DNA of 9,155 nt from positions 9,445 to 18,599 of the forward strand of contig PBNG01000079.1 in assembly GCA_002723015.1 (NCBI GenBank), read 5' to 3'. The notes beneath the pieces were generated by a model. That model was not told the origin of the DNA, ran no database searches, and was given only the letters and a program-made list of their open reading frames with translations. Position numbers and translations under genes: made by a program. Below are positions 1 through 6,401 of this stretch, piece by piece. The stretch comes from Roseibacillus sp. (lineage in GTDB: Bacteria; Verrucomicrobiota; Verrucomicrobiae; Verrucomicrobiales; Akkermansiaceae). The first letter of the stretch is position 1; every line of letters starts with the position of its first letter.

Positions 1-185
1 TGGGCCTGGCATTTGATTTCAATACCGCTCGGTGGGTGATGGAGGTAAACGCAGGAACTGGTTTTATTGATTTTCTGCCCTCCGTGACCTGTTCCCCTGA
101 TAAATCGTTCGATGAGCTCATCTTCCCTAATCCCAAGGCTCACCATCCTCCGCTTGAGGGCTTCGCGTTTGTCCTGGCCGATCAT
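1..185 (-). CDS. Small peptide chain release factor-like protein (GGQ motif), 3' part cut by window edge
   Basis: The first 61 codons are visible. The protein starts MIGQDKREALKRRM and reaches the RF-1-type core GTGHGGQKINKTSS at residues 31-44, followed by a stretch ending SGIEIKCQA. The GGQ (35-37) is the signature that class I release factors use to hydrolyse peptidyl-tRNA in the ribosomal peptidyl-transferase centre. Only about 30 residues precede it, so the codon-recognition and GTPase-interacting domains of RF1/RF2 are absent. The pattern around GGQ (KTS, then xCVxLxHxPSGIxxKC) resembles the mitochondrial C12orf65/MTRFR type more than ArfB/YaeJ, by memory. The likely role is codon-independent release or rescue of stalled ribosomes; this is inferred. 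Its ATG overlaps the panB TGA as ATGA and has no Shine-Dalgarno of its own, suggesting translational coupling. The C-terminal basic tail lies outside the window. Confidence 0.85.
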   Translation of the reverse strand, partial: MIGQDKREALKRRMVSLGIREDELIERFIRGTGHGGQKINKTSSCVYLHHPPSGIEIKCQA

Positions 186-967
186 GGGTCCGCGGGGCCA
201 CGTTTCTGGCATGCTGCGACGTAGGCCATGACAGATTTACTGATTTCGCCAGCAACATCGGCTCGCCTTGTGGCGAAGGGAGGAACGAACCATGGGTAGG
301 ACCCAATCACGTCAGAGGTTACTGCTATTTCCCCATCACAATTTCCCGTGCCGCAACCAATCCCGATTGTTGGCACCTTGGTTTGGGCAGTGATCCGCGA
401 CGCTGCGTCCGGGACGACGCTCTCAAGAACAACAGCAAGGCAACCTGCTTCCTCAAGGGATAATGCTCCGTCGAGCAGGGCTGATAATTCGTCGGTGGAT
501 CTACCTTTCCGGTGGTAACCTCCTTCTTCTCTGACGCTTTGGGGGAGCATGCCTACGTGACCAACGACCGGAATCCCTTCCTGCGTGAGAGCCCTGACTT
601 TCCCAGCTTGTCCCACTCCGCCCTCGAGCTTGACTGCCTCGGCCCCGGCTTCAACGAGGACCCGGGCGCTTTCAACAGCCATCTCCTCATCATCATAGGT
701 GTTAATAGGGAGGTCTCCAACGAGAAGTGCATGATGGCAACCTCGCGCCGCGGCGGCGACATGATGGGTCATGTGCTCAAGGGTTACATGTGTGGTGTCG
801 GGAAAGCCGAGCACGACCATGCCGAGGGAATCTCCCACGAGGATAAGGTCCACTCCCGACTCATCGAGCAGGCGGGCGGTGGGATAGTCCCAGGCTGTCA
901 GGGCGGCAATGGACGGACCTTTCGCCTTTCGTGCCCGTAGCGCGGCACACTTGTCAGTGACATCCAC
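182..967 (-). CDS. panB: 3-methyl-2-oxobutanoate hydroxymethyltransferase (ketopantoate hydroxymethyltransferase)
   Basis: PanB transfers a hydroxymethyl group from 5,10-methylene-tetrahydrofolate to 2-oxoisovalerate, giving ketopantoate, the first committed step to pantothenate and CoA. The 261-residue protein spans the whole family. The Mg-binding motif VGDSLGM has D46, LVGDLP has D85, VKLEGG has K113 and E115, GHVGMLPQS has H137, and VLES has the catalytic glutamate E182. IGIGCG (201-206) is the late glycine motif. The only start codon in frame before residue 50 is GTG at 967-965; an in-frame TAA at 991-989 prevents a longer reading. An AGGAG lies just 1 nt before this GTG, unusually close, so the exact initiation is not settled. 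It follows folK after 116 bp, the widest spacer in the minus-strand run. FolK belongs to the folate pathway, whose one-carbon form is PanB's cosubstrate. No panC is visible. Confidence 0.95.
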   Translation of the reverse strand: MDVTDKCAALRARKAKGPSIAALTAWDYPTARLLDESGVDLILVGDSLGMVVLGFPDTTHVTLEHMTHHVAAAARGCHHALLVGDLPINTYDDEEMAVESARVLVEAGAEAVKLEGGVGQAGKVRALTQEGIPVVGHVGMLPQSVREEGGYHRKGRSTDELSALLDGALSLEEAGCLAVVLESVVPDAASRITAQTKVPTIGIGCGTGNCDGEIAVTSDVIGSYPWFVPPFATRRADVAGEISKSVMAYVAACQKRGPADP

Positions 968-1083
968 ACTCCTGTCATAGCACCGTCCTTACGGGATGCG
1001 AGTCCCTGTGAGAAAAAGATCCCCTCTTCATCGGGCGGCCATCTTTGAGGAAGTGGTCCACACCGAGGGTGTCCCTTGGCTTG

Positions 1084-1611
1084 TTACCAGTCAGTTTTCA
1101 CGAGACTTAGCTGGTCTTCGGCTGGATTGAGCGCTTCCAGGTGTTCACGAATAGAAACGCCATGCCCGGGCAGGCACATGGAGGGGCGTATGTCAGCAAG
1201 GGGTTGCAGGACAAAGCGGCGCTGGATTATCCGCGGGTGTGGAATGATGAGCTCCCCGGAGTCGATGATGTGCTCGCCGAGGTAGAGGATATCCAAGTCG
1301 ATGATCCTCGGGGAGTTCGGTGGCGTATCCGGGGGGCGTCCGAGGCGGTCTTCGATGGCCTTGGTCTCCTTGAGGAGTTGGAAGGGGGAGCCAGAAAAGG
1401 TGATTTCGACTACGGTATTAAAGAAGTCAGGAGAGCCCTCGGGACAGTTCATGGGGACAGAGCAGTAGATGGGTGCCTGTTCGTGTTCATGGTGCCCTGA
1501 TCTTATTTTCAGGAGAAGATCGCGGGCGGAACACAGGTTGGCAGTCCGATCGCCAAGGTTAGACCCCAGAGCTATCCCGGCACGAAGCGTTTTCCTTGCT
1601 GCAAAGTCCAT
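1084..1611 (-). CDS. folK: 2-amino-4-hydroxy-6-hydroxymethyldihydropteridine pyrophosphokinase (HPPK)
   Basis: FolK transfers pyrophosphate from ATP to 6-hydroxymethyl-7,8-dihydropterin, the step before dihydropteroate synthase in folate synthesis. The 175-residue protein fits the usual single-domain size. IALGSNLGDR (13-22) is the N-terminal pterin-site motif, FFNTVVEI (63-70) the central strand, and PRIIDLDILY (101-110) the HPPK signature with the two Mg-binding aspartates D105 and D107. LIIPHPRIIQRRFVLQPLAD (121-140) completes the site. No FolB or FolP domain is fused and neither gene is adjacent. The ATG at 1611 is the first possible start after an in-frame TGA shortly upstream. No Shine-Dalgarno precedes it, and the 48-bp spacer from dapB is rich in C and T on the coding strand. 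Confidence 0.96.
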   Translation of the reverse strand: MDFAARKTLRAGIALGSNLGDRTANLCSARDLLLKIRSGHHEHEQAPIYCSVPMNCPEGSPDFFNTVVEITFSGSPFQLLKETKAIEDRLGRPPDTPPNSPRIIDLDILYLGEHIIDSGELIIPHPRIIQRRFVLQPLADIRPSMCLPGHGVSIREHLEALNPAEDQLSLVKTDW

Positions 1612-1659
1612 CGGAACGCTGTTTCAAGGGCAAACCAGACGAAGAGAGGAGGGAGGGTG

Positions 1660-2394
1660 CTACTCGAGGCCCAGAACATCCTGCATGTCGTAGAGGCCCG
1701 GAGCACGGCCCTTGAGCCAGAGCGCAGCCTGTAGGGCTCCGGACGCGAACGTCATGCGGCTGGAGGCCTTGTGAGTGAGTTCGACCCGCTCTCCATCGGC
1801 GGCGAACATGACCGTGTGGTCACCAACAACGTCACCACCGCGCAGGGTGTGCATACCGATCTGCGCCGAGGGGCGTTCTCCTGTTATTCCAACCCGGCCA
1901 TGGGAAACGTCGTCAGCGTAGGAGGTTGCGGTTTCCTCGTTCAAGATCTCAAGGAGACGTCGGGCAGTCCCTGAGGGGGCGTCGATCTTGTGTCGGTGAT
2001 GCATTTCGGTCACCTCGAGGTCAAAGTGATCGTTACCCAGGATCCTGGCAGCATGCCTCGTAAGCCAGAAAAGGGTGTTTACTCCTACAGAGAAATTGGG
2101 AGCGAAAACGACAGGAATCTGCTGGGAGGCATTCCGGATGGCAGACGTTTCCTCATCGGTGTGTCCAGTTGTCCCGATCACCAGCGCGGTGTCATTGGCA
2201 AGAGCACTTTCCAACAACCGGGAAGTGAAGGAGGGAAGGGTGAAATCAATCACGACGTCGGCGCCTTTCAGGATGGGAGTCAAATCCTCGCCTGTGTCGT
2301 GGGTTCCATGAATGGCGGTTTCAGGGTGCATTTCCACGGCCTCTGCGACTGCGAGGCCCATTCGTCCGGAGCGACCGGTGATAACGATGTTCAT
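1660..2394 (-). CDS. dapB: 4-hydroxy-tetrahydrodipicolinate reductase
   Basis: DapB reduces 4-hydroxy-tetrahydrodipicolinate, the DapA product, with NAD(P)H to tetrahydrodipicolinate on the lysine/diaminopimelate route. From the chosen ATG it has 244 residues. The Rossmann start is MNIVITGRSGRMG (1-13) with GRSGRMG replacing the common GAxGRMG. VIDFT (48-52) and VIGTTG (72-77) follow, then FAPNFSVGVN (97-106). The signature EMHHRHKIDAPSGTA (130-144) holds the catalytic H132/H133 and K136. ELTHKASSRMTFASGA (205-220) is the conserved C-terminal block. It is about 30 residues shorter than the E. coli enzyme, mostly from a shorter segment after the Rossmann motif. An in-frame TTG at 2436 would add 14 residues and overlap dapA; the ATG at 2394 fits the family start. 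The spacer from dapA is 19 bp, the tightest non-overlapping junction in the cluster. Confidence 0.96.
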   Translation of the reverse strand: MNIVITGRSGRMGLAVAEAVEMHPETAIHGTHDTGEDLTPILKGADVVIDFTLPSFTSRLLESALANDTALVIGTTGHTDEETSAIRNASQQIPVVFAPNFSVGVNTLFWLTRHAARILGNDHFDLEVTEMHHRHKIDAPSGTARRLLEILNEETATSYADDVSHGRVGITGERPSAQIGMHTLRGGDVVGDHTVMFAADGERVELTHKASSRMTFASGALQAALWLKGRAPGLYDMQDVLGLE

Positions 2395-2413
2395 CAGGGT
2401 GAGGTAAGGTGGT

Positions 2414-3292
2414 TCAGGCGAGGTCGAAGCTCGCAAGGACAGCCCGCAGGCTCTCAGTTTTTTCCTCCGTCAGTCCAACGAGAGGAAGACGGAACTCAGG
2501 AGTACACCGACCACAGAGAGCCAGTGCGCTCTTTACGGGCACCGGGTTGGTATCGAGGGTCATTAACGCATTGAGGAGAGGATAATAGCGTTTCTGGATT
2601 TCCAATGCCTCCGGGAATGAGCCGTCAAGTGCTGCCCTGACCTGTCGGGCGATGACTTCCGGAATCAGATTGGCCGCGACGGAAACCACGCCCCGGGCAC
2701 CCACCGCCATGAAGGGAACGGTGAGGGGGTCGTCCCCGGAGAGAACACTGAAGGTCCCCGGGAGCGCCTGAACCAGCTTGTTGACACGGTCTGAAGATCC
2801 CCCGGCCTCCTTGATGCTGACGATGGTTTCGCAGTCCTCGGCGAGGCGAGAAACAGTCTCAATATCGATTTGAATGACGCTTCGTCCGGGTATCGAGTAA
2901 AGCATCAGAGGGAGCGAAGAAGACTCTGCCACCATCTTGAAATGCTGATAAAGCCCTTCCTGAGAGGGCTTGTTGTAGTAGGGGCAGACCTGGAGGGATC
3001 CATCAGCGCCCGCTTTCTCGGCTTCCCTCGTCAGGTGAACCGCCTCGCTCGTCGAGTTTGCGCCCGTTCCGGCGATCACCTTCAAACGGCCCGCAGAAAA
3101 ATCAACGGCTTGTCTGATGATGTCGACATGCTCGGATTGGTTGACGGTGGGGGACTCGCCGGTGGTCCCAACCGGGACGATCCCATCGATCCCAGCGCCG
3201 GCCTGTTGGTCGATGAGAGCCTCGAAAGCCTCGTAGTCGACCCGACCATCCCGGAAGGGGGTTACGAGTGCCGTGTAGCTTCCTGAGAACAT
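2414..3292 (-). CDS. dapA: 4-hydroxy-tetrahydrodipicolinate synthase
   Basis: DapA condenses pyruvate with aspartate-4-semialdehyde, the first committed step towards diaminopimelate and lysine. The 292-residue TIM-barrel protein is full length. It has TALVTPF at 7-13, VGTTGES at 41-47 with the catalytic threonine pair T43/T44, CPYYNKPSQEGLYQHF at 103-118 with the catalytic tyrosine near 106, LYSIPGR at 131-137, and IKEAGG with the Schiff-base lysine K161. SVLSGDD (about 182-188) and the GARGVVSV block complete the barrel. Cysteine at 103 replaces the more usual threonine of this motif, which should be tolerated. The ATG at 3292 is preceded by a pyrimidine-rich stretch (CTCTCCCTCC) and no Shine-Dalgarno. 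It sits between dapF (56-bp spacer) and dapB (19 bp), so three DAP-pathway enzymes are co-transcribed, though the middle steps (dapC/D/E or dapL) are not here. Confidence 0.97.
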   Translation of the reverse strand: MFSGSYTALVTPFRDGRVDYEAFEALIDQQAGAGIDGIVPVGTTGESPTVNQSEHVDIIRQAVDFSAGRLKVIAGTGANSTSEAVHLTREAEKAGADGSLQVCPYYNKPSQEGLYQHFKMVAESSSLPLMLYSIPGRSVIQIDIETVSRLAEDCETIVSIKEAGGSSDRVNKLVQALPGTFSVLSGDDPLTVPFMAVGARGVVSVAANLIPEVIARQVRAALDGSFPEALEIQKRYYPLLNALMTLDTNPVPVKSALALCGRCTPEFRLPLVGLTEEKTESLRAVLASFDLA

Positions 3293-3348
3293 GGAGGGAG
3301 AGTAGTGGGGAGCGATGACGAGAGTGGCAAGGGCAAAAGTTCCAGAGA

Positions 3349-4158
3349 CTACAGGGAAATCTCTCCCTCGAAGACAAAGTCTGCCGGACCCGTGAGAGTG
3401 ACTTTACGGAAGCCTTCTTCCGCGGACCCTTCGAAGCCGATTGTAAGCGTGTCACCGCCCTCGACGTCGACCTGAATGGGGGAGGGTATTCCGTTGAGCA
3501 GGTGGTAAACGATGGAACAGGCCACCATGCCGGTTCCACACGCCAGAGTCTCACCCTCGACACCCCGCTCGTAGGTCCGGATCGCGATGTGTCCACGCGT
3601 GACCTCCTCGACGAAGTTGGCATTGGTGCCGTTGGGGAAGTGGCTGTGGTGGCGGATAGCGGAGCCCATTCCCCTGACATCAAAATTCATGAGGTCCTCC
3701 ACGAAGGACAGAGCATGAGGCACCCCCGTATTCAGACTGTGAATCGCGGTATCTAGTCCTTTCACGGAAACTCCGGAATTAAGCTCCAGATCGAAGGGAT
3801 CTGACATCGTCACTTCAACATTATCGCCCATGATCCGCGTGCTGAGAGTGCCAGCCATGGTCTCGAAGCAGAGTGCCTCCTGTGTCCCGGGGATGAGACG
3901 GGCGGTGTATCGCCCGAAGCAGCGGGCGCCGTTACCACACATTTCGGCTTCGCCGCCGTCTGCGTTGTAGTAACGGAACCTGAAATCAGCATCGCCCCGG
4001 GCGGGTTCCACCGCCAGTAGGCCATCTGCCCCGACTCCCCGGTGCCGATCACAGATCCGGGCGATCTGTGTGCTGTCGAGTTGAACCGAGAGGTCGCGGT
4101 TATCTATGACGACGAAGTCGTTTCCAGCTCCATTCATTTTGGTGAAGGGAAGACGCAT
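3349..4158 (-). CDS. dapF: Diaminopimelate epimerase
   Basis: DapF interconverts LL- and meso-diaminopimelate without a cofactor, using two cysteines as acid and base. meso-DAP feeds both lysine and peptidoglycan. The 269-residue protein shows both halves of the pseudo-symmetric fold. FTKMNGAGNDFVVID (5-19) is the N-terminal signature, RHRGVGADGLL (38-48) follows, then AEMCGNGARCFGRY (71-84) with catalytic C74. The second half has GTNANFVEE (177-185) and YERGVEGETLACGTGMVA (196-213) with catalytic C207. The ATG at 4158 starts directly at the family's usual N-terminus. No Shine-Dalgarno is visible. It lies 44 bp after trpA and 56 bp before dapA. DapF is compatible with either the succinylase or the DapL aminotransferase variant, and the window does not decide between them. 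Confidence 0.97.
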   Translation of the reverse strand: MRLPFTKMNGAGNDFVVIDNRDLSVQLDSTQIARICDRHRGVGADGLLAVEPARGDADFRFRYYNADGGEAEMCGNGARCFGRYTARLIPGTQEALCFETMAGTLSTRIMGDNVEVTMSDPFDLELNSGVSVKGLDTAIHSLNTGVPHALSFVEDLMNFDVRGMGSAIRHHSHFPNGTNANFVEEVTRGHIAIRTYERGVEGETLACGTGMVACSIVYHLLNGIPSPIQVDVEGGDTLTIGFEGSAEEGFRKVTLTGPADFVFEGEISL

Positions 4159-4202
4159 GGTTAGCCTGGGTATGGATTGGGATTAGGTCTGGTGTCTGGA
4201 GA

Positions 4203-5006
4203 TCAGTTCTCCTTTACGGCCGCGATGAGTGGCTCTGCGAAGGAGCGGACCTTTTGGGCGACCTCGGGAGACTCCGAATGAAGTTCCACCTGCTTCACAA
4301 TTGCGGATCCCACCACGATGCCATCCGAGACAGAGGAGACAAGGGCGGCCTGTTCCGGGGTGGCGATTCCGAAGCCGACACACACCGGCACCTTCGTATG
4401 TTGCTTGATGGTGGCAACGTGGTCGCCAATCTGGGCAGAGGGTCCACCATGGGCTCCGGTCACTCCTGTCCTCGAGAGAGCGTAAATGAATCCCTCCGCC
4501 TGGCCGGCGAGCAACTTAATACGCTCGGGTGGGGTGGTGGGTGCGATCAGCCGGATTTGTTTCAAGCCAGCAGAATCGGCCATTTCACAGTTCTGGGCGG
4601 CCTCATCCGGGGGAAGGTCGAGAAGCAGGATGCCATCGACTCCCGCTCTGGCTGCATCCTCGTGGTATGCGCTGTAGCCATAGGTGTATACCGGGTTGAG
4701 GTAGGTGAAGAGGACTACGGGAACCTCATGATGACGCCGAAAACGGCGGATGAGCTCAAAAACCCGGGACGAGTCGCTTCCTGCAGCAAGGGCACGGGCC
4801 GCTGCTGCCTGGTTCACGACCCCGTCGGCAAGGGGGTCGGAGAAAGGAACTCCAAGTTCAAGGATGTCGGCTCCGGCCTCCGCCAGCGCAACCATGATCT
4901 CGAGTGAGCGGTCCAGATCAGGGTCACCAGCGCTCACATAAGCGACGAAGGCTTTCTCGCTGTTGCTCCTGAGTTTTTCGAAGGTGGCGTCGATACGGTT
5001 GCTCAT
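4203..5006 (-). CDS. trpA: Tryptophan synthase alpha subunit
   Basis: TrpA cleaves indole-3-glycerol phosphate to indole and glyceraldehyde-3-phosphate, passing indole to the TrpB partner. From the ATG at 5006 it is a complete 267-residue TIM barrel. It begins MSNRIDATFEKL, then has FVAYVSAGDPD (20-30), ILELGVPFSDPLADG (48-62) with catalytic E50 and D61, the FTYLNPVYTYG strand, the mobile loop SRTGVTGAHGGPS, and the phosphate-site VGFGI and DGIVVGSAIV segments. A second in-frame ATG at 5075 would add 23 residues unlike the family, so the shorter start is preferred. No trpB, trpC or trpF is adjacent; instead it is the first gene of a run with dapF, dapA, dapB, folK and panB. The 86-bp spacer to the divergent queD must hold the promoter, but no consensus sigma-70 pair is evident. 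Confidence 0.96.
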   Translation of the reverse strand: MSNRIDATFEKLRSNSEKAFVAYVSAGDPDLDRSLEIMVALAEAGADILELGVPFSDPLADGVVNQAAAARALAAGSDSSRVFELIRRFRRHHEVPVVLFTYLNPVYTYGYSAYHEDAARAGVDGILLLDLPPDEAAQNCEMADSAGLKQIRLIAPTTPPERIKLLAGQAEGFIYALSRTGVTGAHGGPSAQIGDHVATIKQHTKVPVCVGFGIATPEQAALVSSVSDGIVVGSAIVKQVELHSESPEVAQKVRSFAEPLIAAVKEN

Positions 5007-5092
5007 CCCAACCGAGGAATAAGCGAGAGCGCGCCCGGAGGAAAGGACGATTGGTCGACAAGGGAAGATCTTCATGGTTGAGTGCTCGGACG
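5007..5092. promoter_or_regulatory. Divergent spacer trpA / queD
   Basis: This 86-bp spacer separates the starts of two divergent genes and should hold promoters for both. I see no convincing -35/-10 pair on either strand; TTGGTC near 5051 lacks a matching -10. No terminator-antiterminator leader, T-box or TRAP-like repeat series is visible, so classical trp attenuation is not supported here. The region would shrink if trpA began at the upstream ATG at 5075. Confidence 0.35.
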
Positions 5093-5458
5093 ATGCGTGC
5101 GCGCCTGACTAAGGACTTCCGCTTTGAAGCAGCTCATACCCTCCCGAGTCTGCCCGACGGCCACAAATGCCGACGGATGCATGGGCATAGTTTCAAGGTG
5201 GAGATTTCCGTAGAGGGGGAAGTCGACGAGGAGATCGGCTGGGTGTATGACCACAAGCGGATCAGTCTGGCCATGCAGCCTCTGCTGGAGGAGCTGGATC
5301 ATGGGTATCTGAACGATATCGAGGGCTTGGAGAGCCCTACGATCGAGAGAATGGCGGGCTGGTTCTGGAAAAAGCTCGAAGGAGATCTTGAGGGGTTATG
5401 CGAAATTGTGATCTACGAAACTCCAACGGCACGGTGTGTTTTCCGGGGAGAGTTTTAA
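5093..5458 (+). CDS. queD: 6-carboxy-5,6,7,8-tetrahydropterin synthase (QueD)
   Basis: QueD converts 7,8-dihydroneopterin triphosphate to 6-carboxytetrahydropterin, the second step in making preQ0/queuosine for tRNA wobble modification. The 121-residue protein closely follows the E. coli QueD layout. KDFRFEAAHTLP (7-18) carries zinc ligand H15, GHKCRRMHGHSF (23-34) carries catalytic C26 and zinc ligands H30 and H32, GWVYDHK (49-55) follows, and LDHGYLND (68-75) holds the Asp-His pair at 69-70. YETPTARCVFRGEF (108-121) ends the chain with E109 in the pterin-anchoring position. The HKCxxxHGHSF pattern favours QueD over eukaryotic-type PTPS. An in-frame TTG at 5051 is possible, but the ATG at 5093 matches the family start. 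No queC, queE or queF is in the window. The next gene follows after 37 bp on the same strand. Confidence 0.94.
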   Translation: MRARLTKDFRFEAAHTLPSLPDGHKCRRMHGHSFKVEISVEGEVDEEIGWVYDHKRISLAMQPLLEELDHGYLNDIEGLESPTIERMAGWFWKKLEGDLEGLCEIVIYETPTARCVFRGEF

Positions 5459-5480
5459 CTGGTTTTTAGCCGGGAAGGCG

Positions 5481-5490
5481 ATACCGGTAT
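5481..5490. repeat. Perfect 10-bp palindrome ATACCGGTAT upstream of the small lipoprotein gene
   Basis: ATACCGGTAT is its own reverse complement and ends 5 bp before the ATG at 5496, where a ribosome binding site would normally be. It could be a regulator half-site pair or an RNA structure, or chance; only this single copy was noticed. Confidence 0.4.
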
Positions 5491-5495
5491 GGGCG

Positions 5496-5678
5496 ATGAA
5501 ACGCGTAAGTCTGCTGGGTCTGGTCCTCTGCTTTTTCACAGGTGCCTGCGAGCAACACCACTGGGAGGACGTGGACGAGAATGGGGATGGGGTGATCGAC
5601 CAGAATGAGCGAGGGACCATTCGTCTTTACAAGGAGCATGGCGACCACGACGACCACGGAGAAGAGGAAGACCACTAG
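5496..5678 (+). CDS. Small predicted lipoprotein with one EF-hand loop and acidic/His-rich tail
   Basis: This encodes 60 residues. The N-terminus MKRVSLLGLVLCFFTGAC has two basic residues, a hydrophobic core and a cysteine at 18 in a TGAC context, a plausible though non-ideal lipobox, so the mature form would be about 43 residues anchored at an envelope membrane. Residues 27-38 (DENGDGVIDQNE) form a textbook 12-residue EF-hand loop with ligands at positions 1, 3, 5, 9 and 12 (D27, N29, D31, D35, E38), so calcium binding is likely. The last 14 residues (47-60) consist only of E, H, D and G, with four His, and look like a second metal-binding site. A longer in-frame reading from 5436 overlaps queD and is less likely. 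No function is known to me; a periplasmic metal or calcium binding role is inferred. It lies 37 bp after queD and converges on the reductase gene 8 bp away. Confidence 0.75.
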   Translation: MKRVSLLGLVLCFFTGACEQHHWEDVDENGDGVIDQNERGTIRLYKEHGDHDDHGEEEDH

Positions 5679-5692
5679 CAAGCAGACTAGTG
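5673..5692. repeat. Inverted repeat spanning the two convergent stop codons
   Basis: CACTAG at 5673-5678 and CTAGTG at 5687-5692 form a 6-bp stem with an 8-nt loop. Each arm is the last His codon plus TAG stop of one of the two convergent genes. No T-run follows on either strand, so it is a poor intrinsic terminator. The symmetry may simply reflect that both proteins end in His-TAG. Confidence 0.3.
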
Positions 5693-6331
5693 CCGCTGGT
5701 AGGACAGAAAACACTCGCCGTTTTCAAAGGGCTCAAAGTGGGAGAGCTTGAATTCTAGGCTGGCCGGAAGGTGTTCGCTGGGCTCCCCGGTTATGGTAGG
5801 TGCTTCTTCTCCTCCGAAGAGGGAGTGAGCGGCCCATGTCAGATGTACCTCATCGATGGCTCCGAGGCTGGCGAGAGAGCGTACAAGGCTTCCGCCGCCC
5901 TCACAGAGAAGTGTCTTAACGCCCTGCTCATTAACCAGCACCCCGAGGAATTGCTCAAGGGAGCAGAGGTGAATGGTGGCTCCCAGATCCTCGAGCGGGG
6001 AAAAGTCGCGGCCTTCCGAGTCTGTGGCAAGAAGATGAATCGCACCCCCTGAAGTCTGGAAAACCCGGTGCTCAAGATCAAAATTACCAGAGCGCGAAGC
6101 GACGCAGCGCAACGGTTGACGTTCGGGGAGCATTTCCGCTGGGATGGTCATCGACATGTTATCAGCCTCCAGAGTAGTTCTCCCGACGAGAAGGGCATCA
6201 GCTCGTTTTCGTATTTCCAGAAGGCGCTGGTGATCCTGCGCGGAGGTAAACTGGGACGGGTCCTTATTGACGGTGGAAATCTTGCCATCTGCGCTAATGG
6301 CAAAGTTAACGAGGATAGTCGGACGCGTCAT
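5687..6331 (-). CDS. Stand-alone RibD C-terminal-type reductase (riboflavin/DHFR-like fold)
   Basis: The 214-residue protein matches the RibD C-terminal domain family, NADPH-dependent reductases that in riboflavin synthesis reduce the ribosylamino-pyrimidine phosphate side chain. ILVNFAISADGKIS (6-19) is the N-terminal signature, IRKRADALLVGRTTLEADN (40-58) forms the nucleotide-binding core with the GRTT turn, and TLLCEGGGSLVRSLA (140-154) is the conserved glycine block, followed by DEVHLTWAAHSLFGGEE (160-176). There is no cytidine-deaminase-like N-terminal domain, so it is not bifunctional RibD. It could be a separate riboflavin-pathway reductase or another member of the broad family; the sequence does not settle the substrate. 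The ATG at 6331 fits the family; an upstream in-frame TTG at 6439 would add 36 unsupported residues and reach the divergent gene. No Shine-Dalgarno is present. Confidence 0.85.
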   Translation of the reverse strand: MTRPTILVNFAISADGKISTVNKDPSQFTSAQDHQRLLEIRKRADALLVGRTTLEADNMSMTIPAEMLPERQPLRCVASRSGNFDLEHRVFQTSGGAIHLLATDSEGRDFSPLEDLGATIHLCSLEQFLGVLVNEQGVKTLLCEGGGSLVRSLASLGAIDEVHLTWAAHSLFGGEEAPTITGEPSEHLPASLEFKLSHFEPFENGECFLSYQRH

Positions 6332-6401
6332 ACGAGCTGGCAGGAGCGGATGGTGGAGCAGTTTTGATTGAAGCAAGAGTGCAAATTTAGAAAAATGCGT
6401 T

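Noticed and set aside
512..940. Plus-strand open frame of 142 codons opposite panB.
   Set aside because: Complementary-strand shadow of panB without any motif.
995..1060. Possible intrinsic terminator after folK, because of the T-run on the minus strand near 1014-1018.
   Set aside because: The only nearby stem that could precede the T-run is a few mismatched C/G pairs; no strong hairpin abuts it.
1141..1500. Plus-strand open frame of 119 codons opposite folK.
   Set aside because: Shadow of folK; the translation has no recognisable fold signature.
1990..2574. Plus-strand open frame of 194 codons opposite dapB and the end of dapA.
   Set aside because: No recognisable domain; low-complexity Gly/Arg/Ser-rich translation typical of a shadow of GC-rich coding DNA. 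The minus-strand genes are certain.
3102..3683. Minus-strand open frame of 193 codons across the dapF-dapA junction in another frame.
   Set aside because: Ser/Arg/Pro-rich out-of-frame translation overlapping two well-supported genes.
4254..4907. Plus-strand open frame of 217 codons opposite trpA.
   Set aside because: Long but lies wholly within trpA on the opposite strand and has no family-like motif.
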